From Halomonas fontilapidosi (GTDB lineage Bacteria; Pseudomonadota; Gammaproteobacteria; Pseudomonadales; Halomonadaceae): a stretch of 64,000 nt of DNA. Under the pieces are notes generated by a model. It was not told the DNA's origin, did no database searches, and saw nothing but the letters and a program-made list of their open reading frames with translations. The translations under genes and the position numbers were made by a program. This document shows, in pieces, positions 27,478-36,081 of the stretch; the stretch's first letter is position 1, and each line of letters begins with the position of its first letter. The stretch spans positions 620,001 through 684,000 of the forward strand of contig NZ_JACHXQ010000001.1 of the NCBI RefSeq assembly GCF_014192285.1. Direction: 5' to 3'.

Positions 27478-27509
27478 GCAAGGGACCCGGCCGAGGCCGG
27501 GTCCCTTGC
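27478..27509. terminator. Long perfect hairpin between convergent genes
   Basis: A 14-bp perfect stem (GCAAGGGACCCGGC and its complement) with a 4-nt loop, directly after the oligopeptidase stop and before the end of the oppositely transcribed repeat-protein gene. No T-run follows on either strand, but stem strength and position suggest a bidirectional transcription stop or 3'-end protector. Confidence 0.65.
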
Positions 27510-27532
27510 ATACCGATCAGGCTGCAGTGGCG

Positions 27533-27748
27533 TCAGCTGCCACCGCCGGCACCACCACCGGCGCCACCCCCGGCACCGCCACCGGCACCGCCACCGGCAC
27601 CACCGCCAGAGCCGCCGCCGGAACCGCCGCCGGAACCGCCGCCGGAACCGCCGCCGGAACCACCACCGGAGCCGCCGCCGGAACCGCCACCAGAACCACC
27701 GCCGGAGCCGCCACCCGAGCCGCCGCCGGAACCGCCACCCCCACCACC
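27533..27748 (-). repeat. 12-bp tandem repeat encoding GGGS/GGGA units
   Basis: About 17 near-identical 12-bp units. The unit changes from a serine-coding to an alanine-coding version near the 3' end, which suggests expansion of two founder units in turn. It is prone to length change by slippage in steps of four residues without loss of frame. Confidence 0.9.
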
Positions 27749-28318
27749 GGAATGAATCAGGCCGTTGTCACCACTGCCATCGTCGGTGCCGTCATCCGTG
27801 CCATCATCGCTGCCGTCATCGGTGCCGTCGTCGGTGCCGTCATCGGTGCCGTCATCGGTGCCGTCATCGGTGCCGTCGTCGGTGCCGTCATCGGTGCCGT
27901 CATCGGTGCCGTCGTCGGTGCCGTCGTCGGTGCCGTCGTCGGTGCCGTCGTCCGTGCCAACATCGGTACCATCGTCCGTGCCGCCACTCGTATCGTCGTC
28001 GGCGCCGCCATCGCTGGCGGCCAGCACGACGTCACTTCCGTCGCGTGCGCTGGACAGGGCCGTTCCCCGGTCTCCGGCGCTCGGCGGGTAGAGCAGCAGC
28101 AGCTGTTCGGGGCTTTGCCGCGTCGGCAGCCATGACTGCAGCTGCGCCATCTCCTGGTCGTCGAGTACCCGGCCCTCGTTCATGAGGTCGTTGAACATCG
28201 CCGCCATTTCGTCGTCGCTGAGAGTCTGTCCACTCCACGAGGACGACTGCGCCGCCACACCGGAAGAGGCCAGGGCACCCATCGCCAAGGCAAGCGCTAA
28301 CTTCCTGAAACCTTTCAT
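27533..28318 (-). CDS. Secreted DDGT/GGGS-repeat protein of unknown function
   Basis: A 261-residue protein. Residues 1-23 are a signal peptide (ALALAMGALASSGVAAQ). Residues ~24-100 are ordinary sequence with a helix-like acidic segment (LSDDEMAAMFNDLMNEGR). Residues ~104-183 are about 17 tetrapeptides, mostly DDGT, and residues ~190-261 are GGGS units passing into GGGA units up to the last residue. The Asp-rich part could bind Ca2+ or stay soluble in salt; the Gly-rich part should be unstructured. The start has a clean context after a 226-bp upstream gap. The same DNA read on the other strand gives a long AVIGAV-type frame, but signal peptide, start and direction favour this strand. I do not recognise a family. 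Confidence 0.72.
   Translation of the reverse strand: MKGFRKLALALAMGALASSGVAAQSSSWSGQTLSDDEMAAMFNDLMNEGRVLDDQEMAQLQSWLPTRQSPEQLLLLYPPSAGDRGTALSSARDGSDVVLAASDGGADDDTSGGTDDGTDVGTDDGTDDGTDDGTDDGTDDGTDDGTDDGTDDGTDDGTDDGTDDGTDDGSDDGTDDGTDDGSGDNGLIHSGGGGGGSGGGSGGGSGGGSGGGSGGGSGGGSGGGSGGGSGGGSGGGSGGGAGGGAGGGAGGGAGGGAGGGS
27772..27976 (-). repeat. 12-bp tandem repeat encoding DDGT units
   Basis: About 17 units of the 12-bp pattern (plus strand GCCGTCATCGGT or GCCGTCGTCGGT). Third-base differences (GAT/GAC for Asp) keep the protein repeat while the DNA varies, which suggests selection on the peptide rather than purely recent slippage. Confidence 0.9.
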
Positions 28319-28544
28319 GATGCATCCCCTCGTCGTTATCCCATGCCCCCCGGACGTGACACGCCATGCTCACGTCCACGCTGGACAACAAACTGTTACA
28401 CACAGCAAAGCATCGTCCTCGCCGGTGATCGGCGCCATAGGACGAAGCCATGAAACAAGGGGCGCTGGGGTATGAGCGTGGACGCCTACCGCGTATGAGG
28501 CGTCTCAGGCATGGAGCGGAGGGCGCCCCGATGCAGGGCGTGGA

Positions 28545-28994
28545 TCAGGCATCGATGGGGAGGATGGCGATGATGTGCTCCTCGAGCTCCTCCTCGGGCA
28601 CCTCGCGCTGCGAGACGGCGAAGCTGCGAACGCTGATGCCCTTGCGGTGCATGCGTTCCGGCCCGCCGGCGATGAGCGGGTGCCAGGCGGCCAGCTTGCG
28701 CCCTTCCGCCACTCGCCGATAGGCGCAGGATTTCGGCAGCCAGCGGAAATCGTCGATACGCTTGGGGGTCAGCTGCGTACAGTCGGGCACCCTCGCGAAG
28801 CGATGGGCATAGTCACTGCAGCGACAGCTGTCAATATCCAGCAGCTCGCAGGCGACGTTGAGCACCGCCAGGTCGCCGGACTCCTCGTCCTGAAACTTGA
28901 GCAGACAGCACTGGCCACACCCGTCGCAGAGCGCCTCCCACTCCTCGCCGGTGAGCTCCTCGAGGTCGAAGCGCTCCCAGAATCGTTCTCTCAT
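28545..28994 (-). CDS. ycgN: YcgN-family cysteine-cluster protein (UPF0260)
   Basis: A 149-residue cytoplasmic protein. The cysteine pattern CDGCGQCC near residue 23 together with later SCRCSDY and PDC/SCAYR cysteines is typical of the zinc/iron-chelating YkgJ/YcgN group. Biochemical role is unknown. It is the last gene of the dnaX-ybaB-recR-rnd-ycgL-ycgN run and follows ycgL after 71 bp, as ycgN and ycgL are also neighbours in E. coli. About 40 bp beyond its stop lies a weak 7-bp hairpin (28481-28504) with no T-run. Confidence 0.92.
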   Translation of the reverse strand: MRERFWERFDLEELTGEEWEALCDGCGQCCLLKFQDEESGDLAVLNVACELLDIDSCRCSDYAHRFARVPDCTQLTPKRIDDFRWLPKSCAYRRVAEGRKLAAWHPLIAGGPERMHRKGISVRSFAVSQREVPEEELEEHIIAILPIDA

Positions 28995-29065
28995 CGTGGC
29001 TCGCCCCCCTGGGATTCGCCTTTCACTACGCCTCAGTTGGCTACAGGGTCAGACCTGTATTCCTT

Positions 29066-29377
29066 TTAGTAACGTGCCTCGGTCGGCGTGCGGTAGAGGT
29101 CCAGCAGATAGTCCTCCTTGGCCGGCGGCATCTGCAGGTAGTAGCCCTTGTCGCGGATGGCGGCCATGACGTCCTTGGCCCTGGCTCGCCCCAGCGTCCG
29201 CTCGGGGGTGAGAATCAGCGTCATGGCGGGCAGCGGCCTGCCGAACTGCTCGAGCAGCGCCTCGGGCACCTCCTCGAGGCCCTGGCGCTTGTCGACGTAG
29301 AGATACATCTGCTCCTTGCGCGCGCTCTTGAAGACCTGGCAGAGCAGCTTGTCACCCCGCATGCGATCATCGCTCAT
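29066..29377 (-). CDS. ycgL: YcgL domain protein
   Basis: A 103-residue small protein. CQVFKSARKEQMYLYVDK at the start and GYYLQMPPAKEDYL near the end identify the YcgL domain, whose role is unknown. Its ATG overlaps the rnd stop as ATGA, so the two are translated together. This tight pairing with RNase D recurs in many gammaproteobacteria and hints at an RNA-related task (inference). Confidence 0.93.
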   Translation of the reverse strand: MSDDRMRGDKLLCQVFKSARKEQMYLYVDKRQGLEEVPEALLEQFGRPLPAMTLILTPERTLGRARAKDVMAAIRDKGYYLQMPPAKEDYLLDLYRTPTEARY

Positions 29378-30501
29378 CGGGATATCTCCTCGAGGGCCGC
29401 CGACAGGCCTGCATTCAGCCGCTCGCCGCGCCAGCCCCCGGGCAGCGGCAACGGCTGGCCCGTGAGATCGGCGCCCACCAGGGCCTCCAGGTCACGCCGC
29501 TTGAGCAGCACCTCGGGTGCCACGCCGAGGGCGTCGGCATCGGCATTCACCACCTTCTTCAGCGCCTTGAGGCGCTGCTTGAACTCGGGGGCCATCGGCG
29601 AGAGCGGCACCGTCGGCAGTTCGCTCTCATCGACGTGTTGGGCCTCGCGCACCAGCCGCAGCAACTCGTCGCCCTCGCGCTTGATCAGCGGCGACTTGAG
29701 GCCCTCGACGCGGGCCAGTTCAAAGCGGTTCTCCGGCAGTTGCTCGGCAATGGCGTAGAGCAGCCGGTCCGGCACCAGCCATCCGCGTGGCACATCGCGG
29801 CGCCGAGCCTCGCCCTCGCGCCACTGGGTCAGACGCCGGTAGGCTTCCACCTGACGCGGCGCGAGCCGCCACAGCTGGCGATGGCGCAGATACCACTGGC
29901 CATCGGCAGCGTCGCTGCGGGCCGAGAGCGCCACCAGGTCTGCACAGTCCGCTTCAAGCCAGGCGCGACGCCCCTGGCGCTCCAGCGCCTCGCACTGGCG
30001 CCGCCACACCTCCAGCAGGTAGACCACGTCAAGGGCGGCGTAGAGCTGCTGTGTCTCGCTGAGCGGGCGCTTGAGCCAGTCGGAACGGGTCTCGTCCTTG
30101 GGCAGGGTCTCGCCGACCCAGGTCTCCACCAGCCTCTGGTAGCCCATGGAGGGCACCTCACTAAGCAGCGCCTGGGCGATCTGGGTATCTACCAGCGGCG
30201 CAACCGGCACGCCGGCCCAGTGCGCGAAGACCTCAAGGTCCTCGCTGGAAGCATGCAGCAGCTTGAGCGGTCCCGACGACAAAAGCCGCCGGAAATCCGC
30301 GGTGCAGGCCACCTCCAGGGGATCCACCAGGAAGGCGGGACCGCCCGCCGTGAACTGGATCAGCGCCGGCACCGGGTGGAAGGTGCTCTCGCGAAAGAAC
30401 TCGGTGTCCAGCGCGATCACGTCGGCCGACGCCACCTCGGCGCAGGCGGCATCGAGGGCCTCGGGGGTATCGATCCAGTGAATCTCGGGGGTCAGGGGCA
30501 T
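29374..30501 (-). CDS. rnd: Ribonuclease D
   Basis: A 375-residue 3'-5' exoribonuclease for tRNA and small stable RNA maturation. DEDD-family acidic residues are visible in VIALDTEFFRE, VDTQIAQAL and YAALDVVYLLEV, followed by two HRDC-like helical domains. I chose ATG 30501 (MPLTPEIHWID); a GTG at 30531 overlaps the recR stop and is also possible. It sits between recR and ycgL in one operon. Confidence 0.94.
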   Translation of the reverse strand: MPLTPEIHWIDTPEALDAACAEVASADVIALDTEFFRESTFHPVPALIQFTAGGPAFLVDPLEVACTADFRRLLSSGPLKLLHASSEDLEVFAHWAGVPVAPLVDTQIAQALLSEVPSMGYQRLVETWVGETLPKDETRSDWLKRPLSETQQLYAALDVVYLLEVWRRQCEALERQGRRAWLEADCADLVALSARSDAADGQWYLRHRQLWRLAPRQVEAYRRLTQWREGEARRRDVPRGWLVPDRLLYAIAEQLPENRFELARVEGLKSPLIKREGDELLRLVREAQHVDESELPTVPLSPMAPEFKQRLKALKKVVNADADALGVAPEVLLKRRDLEALVGADLTGQPLPLPGGWRGERLNAGLSAALEEISR

Positions 30502-30527
30502 GCAGGATTCCGGCAGGGAAAAGGGGA

Positions 30528-31133
30528 TCACTCGCCCCGGAAGGGCAGGCGACCATTGAAGGCGCGGCTCAGGGTGCCACCGTCGACGTACTCGAGCTCA
30601 CCGCCCATGGGTACGCCATAGGCCAGCCGCGAGAGCGTCACGCCGAGGGGCGAAAGCTGGGCGGCGATATAATGGGCGGTTGCCTCGCCCTCCACAGTGG
30701 GATTGGTGGCGAGCACCACCTCCTCCACGCCACCCTCGGCGACGCGGGCCTCGAGCTGATCGAGGCCGATGTCCTCGGGGCCGATACCGTCGAGCGGCGA
30801 GAGGTGGCCATGCAGTACAAAGTAGCGGCCGCGATAGCCGCCGGCCTCCTCGATGGCCAGCTGGTCGGCGGGCGACTCCACCACACAGAGCAGATCGTCA
30901 TCGCGCCGCGAGCTGGTGCAGAGTCGACAGACCTCTTCCTCGGTGAGGGTTCGACAGCGTCGGCAGTAGCCGACCTGCTCCAGCGCCACACCCAGCGCCT
31001 CGACCAGGCGTCGACCGCCGTCGCGGTCGCGCTCGAGCAGGTGCATGGCCATACGCTGCGCCGTCTTGGGCCCCACACCCGGCAGCACGCGCAGCGTCTC
31101 CATCAGTCTCTCGACCAGCGGGGAAAAGCTCAT
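30528..31133 (-). CDS. recR: Recombination mediator RecR
   Basis: A 201-residue protein that with RecO/RecF loads RecA on gapped DNA. The N-terminal helix-hairpin-helix ([19 protein letters not shown]), the C4 zinc finger ([16 protein letters not shown]) and the Toprim domain ([15 protein letters not shown]) are in order. The open frame extends 40 codons upstream with Arg/Pro-rich noise; [10 protein letters not shown] is the family start. It follows ybaB by 22 bp, the standard dnaX-ybaB-recR order. Confidence 0.97.
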   Translation of the reverse strand: MSFSPLVERLMETLRVLPGVGPKTAQRMAMHLLERDRDGGRRLVEALGVALEQVGYCRRCRTLTEEEVCRLCTSSRRDDDLLCVVESPADQLAIEEAGGYRGRYFVLHGHLSPLDGIGPEDIGLDQLEARVAEGGVEEVVLATNPTVEGEATAHYIAAQLSPLGVTLSRLAYGVPMGGELEYVDGGTLSRAFNGRLPFRGE

Positions 31134-31155
31134 CGGCGATCTATCTCGACGTCGA

Positions 31156-31482
31156 TCAGAAGGGCATCTGGAAGCCCGGCGGCAAGTTGAGGCCGGCCGT
31201 GGCCTCCTCCATCTTGGCCTTGGAACTGGCCTCGACCTTGCGCACGGCATCATTCACGGCGGCGGCCAGCAGATCCTCGAGCAGTTCCTTGTCCTCTTCC
31301 ATGACGCTGGGGTCGATATCGACCTTGCTCACGTCATGGCGTCCGTTCATGGTCACCTTGATCATGCCGGCCCCGGCTTCGCCCTGGACTTCGGCCTTGG
31401 CGACCTCCTCCTGGACACGCTGCATCTTCTCCTGCATCTCCTGGGCCTGCTTCATCAGATTGCCCATTCCACCTTTCATCAT
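31156..31482 (-). CDS. ybaB: YbaB/EbfC nucleoid-associated protein
   Basis: A 108-residue DNA-binding protein with the family segment [14 protein letters not shown] at the N-terminus and [17 protein letters not shown] in the core. It forms small dimers that coat DNA. The first two codons are both Met. It sits between dnaX and recR, which is the near-universal order in gammaproteobacteria. Confidence 0.96.
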   Translation of the reverse strand: MMKGGMGNLMKQAQEMQEKMQRVQEEVAKAEVQGEAGAGMIKVTMNGRHDVSKVDIDPSVMEEDKELLEDLLAAAVNDAVRKVEASSKAKMEEATAGLNLPPGFQMPF

Positions 31483-31528
31483 GGCGGATTCCTCTCATGG
31501 TTGATGTGATCGACAGCCGCGGCGCAAT

Positions 31529-33538
31529 TCAACCGCGTGCCTCGGCGTCGGCCGGCTTGACCGTGGATTCGATCAGGCGCGCACCGAAAGCCTGCTGCAA
31601 CTTCTGTATGTGGGGGTCACGACTCAGGGCTTCAATCGCCTCGGCATGTCGCTGAGCGGCCAGGCGATCGGCCTGCTGCTTGGGGGTCTCGACTCCTGAG
31701 GGCAGCGGGCCCGACTCCATGGCCAGGAGGCGCTCGACCCCGATGGCCGCCAGCGCCTCGCGCATGCGGGTGACATGGACCTCGGCCTGCATCGCCTCCT
31801 GGGAGGGGTCGAGCCGCAGCGTCAGTCGTTCGCCGTCGTCGGCCTCGACAACGCAGTGGGCGGCCAGGTTACGCGTCAACCCCCCGAGCCCCAGCGAATC
31901 GAAGCAGGCCAGCCAGTCGGCGTGGCTGAAGCCCTCTGCCGCGACGGGCGCAGGAGCGGTCGGCGCTTCAGCGGTCTCCTCTTGCGTCGCTTGTGATTCT
32001 GTCACCGACGGGTCCGACAGCGCCGAGGCGTCAGGCAGGGAGGCCTCTGCCGGCCCGGCCGCGGGCTCGTCCACCGGCGAGACAGGAGAAGAGGCCTGCG
32101 GAGCTTTCGCATGCGGTTCTTCCTGCTCGATCCAGGGGGGCGGCTCGTCATTCGACCACGCGGGCATGTCGGCCTCAGCGGCCGACGCCACGGGCTCGGG
32201 TGACGGGCCAGCCGTCGCGGCTGAATCGGGGGCCTGCGAGGGCTCGGGGGTGAGCTGGGCGGGCGCGGGTGACGAGCCCGCCTGGATGGCCTGCCCACCT
32301 TCTGATGCCTGCTCCTGGCGAGCCGGCCCAGCCTGAGAGGGCGCACTGCCGCTCGGCGCCGTGCCGCCCGACCCGGCGCCGTCGGGCTCACCCTGGCCAC
32401 GCAGGGGCAGCGGCGTCTGCGCAGGACGCGGCACGCCCTGGGGGCGAAACGCCAGCATGCGCAGCAGGGTCATCTCCAGGGCGCTGCGCAGGTCCGGGGC
32501 GTGCGCCATGTCGCCACGGCCCTGGATGCCGATCTGGTAGTAGAGCTGAATGTCCTCGGCGGTAAAGCGCGCCGCCAGGGCGAGCAGCGCGTCGCGATCG
32601 CCGTGGCCGTTATCCACGGCATCGGGCACCATCTGGGCGATGGCCAGGCGGTGCAGCACCCCGGTGACGTCGTTCAGCACCGCGGCGAAGTCCGGCCCCT
32701 GCTCGGCCAGGGCGGCGACCTCGGCGAGCAGCCGAGCGGCATCCACCGTGGCCAGGGCCTCGATCAGTGCGAGCACGTGACGATGATCGAGGGTACCGAG
32801 CATCGCGGCGACGTCGGCATGCTGCACCGCTCCTTGGCCGAAGGCAATTGCCTGGTCGGTGAGGCTCATGGCATCGCGCATGGACCCCTCGGCCGCCTTG
32901 CCCAGCAGCCACAGCGCACTCTCCTCGAAGGACACCCCTTCGACCTCGAGCACCTTGGCCAGGTGGCCGACGATGCGCTCGGGCGGCATGTGCTTGAGGG
33001 TGAACTGCAGACAGCGCGACAGCACGGTGGGCGGCAGTTTCTGCGGGTCAGTGGTCGCCAGCAGGAACTTCACATGGGGTGGCGGCTCTTCCAGGGTCTT
33101 CAACAGCGCGTTGAAGCTGCTGGTGGAGAGCATATGCACCTCATCGATGAGGTAGACCTTGTAGCGCCCCTGCGTCGGCGCGTATTGCACGTTGTCGAGC
33201 AGTTCGCGGGTATCCTCGACCTTGGTGCGTGAGGCCGCATCGACCTCGATCAAGTCGACAAATCGCCCCTCGTCGATGGAACGGCAGCTGTCGCACTCGC
33301 CGCAAGGGGACGAGGTCACGCCCTCGTCGCCCTTGCCGTTACGGGTGCAGTTCAGGCACTTGGCCAGAATGCGCGCCAGGGTGGTCTTGCCCACGCCGCG
33401 CGTGCCGGTGAACAGGTAGGCATGATGCAGACGCCCCTGATCGAGGGCATTGACCAGCGCGCGCTGGACATGCTCCTGGCCCACCAGTTCGTGGAAGGTA
33501 CGCGGTCGCCACTTGCGGGCCAGAACCTGATAGCTCAT
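31529..33538 (-). CDS. dnaX: DNA polymerase III subunit gamma/tau
   Basis: A 669-residue clamp-loader ATPase starting MSYQVLARKWRPRTF. Walker A is GTRGVGKTT, a four-Cys zinc module begins CLNCTR, and Walker B is YLIDEVHML. Residues ~390-530 are a Pro/Ala/Glu/Ser-rich linker leading to the tau domain that binds DnaB and the polymerase core. I found no A-rich slippery heptamer such as the one that makes E. coli gamma, so probably only full-length tau is made (inference). The upstream 31 codons of open frame are rejected. Confidence 0.96.
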   Translation of the reverse strand: MSYQVLARKWRPRTFHELVGQEHVQRALVNALDQGRLHHAYLFTGTRGVGKTTLARILAKCLNCTRNGKGDEGVTSSPCGECDSCRSIDEGRFVDLIEVDAASRTKVEDTRELLDNVQYAPTQGRYKVYLIDEVHMLSTSSFNALLKTLEEPPPHVKFLLATTDPQKLPPTVLSRCLQFTLKHMPPERIVGHLAKVLEVEGVSFEESALWLLGKAAEGSMRDAMSLTDQAIAFGQGAVQHADVAAMLGTLDHRHVLALIEALATVDAARLLAEVAALAEQGPDFAAVLNDVTGVLHRLAIAQMVPDAVDNGHGDRDALLALAARFTAEDIQLYYQIGIQGRGDMAHAPDLRSALEMTLLRMLAFRPQGVPRPAQTPLPLRGQGEPDGAGSGGTAPSGSAPSQAGPARQEQASEGGQAIQAGSSPAPAQLTPEPSQAPDSAATAGPSPEPVASAAEADMPAWSNDEPPPWIEQEEPHAKAPQASSPVSPVDEPAAGPAEASLPDASALSDPSVTESQATQEETAEAPTAPAPVAAEGFSHADWLACFDSLGLGGLTRNLAAHCVVEADDGERLTLRLDPSQEAMQAEVHVTRMREALAAIGVERLLAMESGPLPSGVETPKQQADRLAAQRHAEAIEALSRDPHIQKLQQAFGARLIESTVKPADAEARG

Positions 33539-33683
33539 GCAGCGCGGAATCCTTGCGGTGAAGCGAACAGCAGCGGTGGAATTGACGAACGCCGGGGGCA
33601 TGCGATGACGCGGCCCGATGTCCGACAGCAAGGCACCATTCTAGCGACCGGGAAGCGCTGCGGGAAGCAACGCCCGATGGTCG

Positions 33684-34595
33684 TCACCCCGGATATTCCC
33701 GCAAGAGATCGCGACCGTAACCCCGGATGAAGTCCAACGCCCGGGCATGCTTCCAGTCGTCGCGATAGACCAGGCCGAAACTGAAGTCGATCTCGGGCGT
33801 GAAAGGCAGCATCGACACCCCGTCTTGCGGGGAAAGCTGGTCGGTGGCGGTGATCGGGTTCATCACGCTGATACCGACACCACTGGCCACCAGGGCGGTG
33901 ATGGCGCCGATATTGGCTTCGGTCTTGCCGGCAATATGAATGCCGTGCGTGGCGGTCAGGTTGAGCAGCGGATCGGCGCCGACATTGGGCTGATTGCTGA
34001 TCACCAGATACTGGTCCTTGAGATCTTCGATGGTCACCGCGCTCCGGGCTGCCAGGGGGTGGCTCCCGGGCACCAGGCAGCGGGCCTGGGTCGTCAGCCA
34101 TGCCTCGACGCGCAGCACGCGCGAGGTGACCGGCAGTGTCACGAAGCCGATATCGGCATGGCCCGACTCTACCTCCCGCAGCACATCATGACTCGACATC
34201 ATGTCGAAGCTGATGCTGAACCCACGATTGTCCTCGAGCAGTGCGGCCACCAGACGCGGCACGAAGCCGAAGGCCAGGCCCGGAATCGCCGCAATCCGCA
34301 GCCGCGAGGTACCAAACTCCTTGAGGGCCAGCACGCTGTGGCGCAGTTCATCGATATTGCCCATCAGACGCAAGATCTCCTCATAGAGCTCGCGCGCTTC
34401 GGGGGTCGCCACCAGCCGGTTCTTCTCACGCAGAAACAGTTCGAGTCCCAGGTTCTGCTCCAGCTGGGCCAGAGACCGGCTGACCCCCGACTGGGTGATG
34501 CCCAGCGTCCTGGCCGCCTGCGAGGCGCTGCCGGCCTCGAACAGGGTCTTGAAGATCGCCAGCGCCTTGAGCGAGTGGATATTGACGTCTGCCAT
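33684..34595 (-). CDS. LysR-type transcriptional regulator of the adjacent catabolic operon
   Basis: A 303-residue LTTR with N-terminal helix-turn-helix (GSASQAARTLGITQSGVSRSLAQLE) cut here to its role: residues ~18-50 bind DNA, and residues ~90-300 form the ligand-binding part. It is divergent from the aminotransferase gene, with a 106-bp AT-rich shared region, the classical layout for an LTTR that senses a substrate of the operon beside it. The inducer is not predictable; if the pathway reading is right it would be a beta-amino acid or its keto product. Confidence 0.9.
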   Translation of the reverse strand: MADVNIHSLKALAIFKTLFEAGSASQAARTLGITQSGVSRSLAQLEQNLGLELFLREKNRLVATPEARELYEEILRLMGNIDELRHSVLALKEFGTSRLRIAAIPGLAFGFVPRLVAALLEDNRGFSISFDMMSSHDVLREVESGHADIGFVTLPVTSRVLRVEAWLTTQARCLVPGSHPLAARSAVTIEDLKDQYLVISNQPNVGADPLLNLTATHGIHIAGKTEANIGAITALVASGVGISVMNPITATDQLSPQDGVSMLPFTPEIDFSFGLVYRDDWKHARALDFIRGYGRDLLREYPG

Positions 34596-34623
34596 GAGTA
34601 AAAATCATCGTGTTCGGTAAAAA

Positions 34624-34645
34624 GATCATATATTGAAATATTTTG
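34624..34645. promoter_or_regulatory. AT-rich dyad in the LysR/aminotransferase divergent region
   Basis: ATATT-GA-AATAT (34630-34641) sits in an AT-rich patch within the divergent region, about 60 bp before the aminotransferase start. LTTR boxes are AT-rich T-N11-A dyads, so this is a plausible regulator site and promoter core, but the exact box is uncertain. Confidence 0.4.
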
Positions 34646-34701
34646 CTGTCGCTACCTAGACTGTTGCTATCCGAACCACATAACGACAACGGATCGACAA
34701 G

Positions 34702-36075
34702 ATGACGGCTTCTCCCCTGTTCTACCAGGCTGGCCCCCCGATGCCGGAAGTCAGCCACGGCCACGGTGTCTTCCTGTGGGACATCCACGGCAAGGAGTAC
34801 CTCGATGGCTGCTCCGGGGCCATTTCCTGCAACCTCGGCCATGGCCGCCAGGACATCCGGGACGCCATGCTGGCACAGCTGGACCGCGTCGCCTTCACCT
34901 ACCGCACCCAGTTCGAGAACGCCCCGGCCATGGCGCTGGCCCAGCAGCTGGTCGAGATCACCGAGGGTGACTTCGAGAAGATCTTCTTCGTCTCCAGTGG
35001 CTCTGAAGCCGTCGAATCGGCCCTCAAGCTGGCCCGACAGTACGTCGTCGCCCGCGGCGAGTCGCAGCGCCGCCACTTCGTCTCGCTGCGCCCCTCCTAT
35101 CACGGCAGCACGCTGGGCGCGCTGGGCGTCACCGGCTACCAGCCGCTGGAAGGCCCCTTCACCGCCATTACTCCCGGCTCCATCAAGGTGCCGGGGCCGG
35201 ACTTCTATCGTCAAAGCGACGGCGATCGCGATCTCCACATCCAGCGTGTGCTCGACGAAACACGCGCGGCAATCGACGCGGCCGGCGGCGACACCATCAT
35301 CGCCATCGTGCTCGAGCCGGTGGGCGGCGCCAGCACTGGGGCGCGACTGGTCGACAAGAGCTACCTGGAGGGACTTCGGCGTCTGTGCGACGAGATCGGC
35401 TGTCTGCTCATCTTCGATGAGGTACTGAGTGGCGTGGGTCGAACGGGCAGCTGGTTCGCCTACCAGCAGTGGGGCGTGACCCCGGACCTGCTCACCACCG
35501 CCAAGGGGCTGGGCGCCGGCTATTATCCGGTGGGTGCGCTGCTGTGCCGTGAGCAGATCGTCGCGACAGTCATGGCCGGCGGTGGCTTCCAGCATGGCCA
35601 CACCTATGCCGGCAATCCCCTGGCCTGTGCCACTGCCCTGGCCACCCTGCGTGCCATCCAGCACGAGGGCCTGCTGGACAACGTCAGGGCCCGTGGCCAG
35701 CAGCTCCAACAGGGCCTGCAAGCGCTGCAGAACCGCTACCCCTGGATCGGCGATGTGCGCGGCCTGGGCCTGCTGTGGGGCGTCGAGCTGGTCATGGATC
35801 CCGTCGAGAAAACGCCCTTCCCTGCCGAGGCCAATCTCTTCGCCCGCATCACGGCGCTGGCCAAGAAGGAAGGCCTGCTGATCTATCCCCGCCGCTCTCT
35901 CAACGGCCTGGCCGGCGATCATTTCCTGGTCAGTCCGCCCTTTACCATCAGCGAAAGCGAGACCCTGCTGCTGCTCGAGCGACTCGGCATCGCCCTGAGC
36001 CGCCTCGACAGCGAGGTGGTATCGCCGCTGCTCAAGCAGCACAGCGCTGCCACCGCCCACGGCACCACAGGCTGA
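34702..36075 (+). CDS. Class III (omega-type) PLP aminotransferase
   Basis: A 457-residue fold-type I aminotransferase of the GabT/OAT group. The PLP lysine is in LTTAKGLGAGYYP, preceded by LIFDEVLSGVGRTG; SSGSEAVESALKLARQY near residue 100 binds the cofactor phosphate. Class III enzymes move amino groups away from the alpha position, which suits a beta- or omega-amino acid substrate. It starts the operon with CoA transferase, deacylase, thiolase and an amino-acid transporter, so the product is probably a 3-oxoacid passed on to the CoA transferase (inference). Family assignment is firm; substrate is not known. Confidence 0.9.
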   Translation: MTASPLFYQAGPPMPEVSHGHGVFLWDIHGKEYLDGCSGAISCNLGHGRQDIRDAMLAQLDRVAFTYRTQFENAPAMALAQQLVEITEGDFEKIFFVSSGSEAVESALKLARQYVVARGESQRRHFVSLRPSYHGSTLGALGVTGYQPLEGPFTAITPGSIKVPGPDFYRQSDGDRDLHIQRVLDETRAAIDAAGGDTIIAIVLEPVGGASTGARLVDKSYLEGLRRLCDEIGCLLIFDEVLSGVGRTGSWFAYQQWGVTPDLLTTAKGLGAGYYPVGALLCREQIVATVMAGGGFQHGHTYAGNPLACATALATLRAIQHEGLLDNVRARGQQLQQGLQALQNRYPWIGDVRGLGLLWGVELVMDPVEKTPFPAEANLFARITALAKKEGLLIYPRRSLNGLAGDHFLVSPPFTISESETLLLLERLGIALSRLDSEVVSPLLKQHSAATAHGTTG

Positions 36076-36081
36076 GACCCC

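Noticed and set aside
27533..27976. Regular 12-bp repeats considered as a CRISPR array
   Set aside because: Units are contiguous with no unique spacers and translate to a continuous tetrapeptide repeat.
27467..28135. Plus-strand frame with AVIGAV- and AGTAAGT-type repeats, resembling a membrane or silk-like protein
   Set aside because: It is the other strand of the DDGT/GGGS repeat gene, which has a signal peptide and ordinary N-terminal sequence; the plus-strand frame begins inside the intergenic hairpin region.
31529..33538. Programmed frameshift in dnaX
   Set aside because: I found no A-rich slippery heptamer or similar run in the gene, so there is no sequence support for a separate gamma product.
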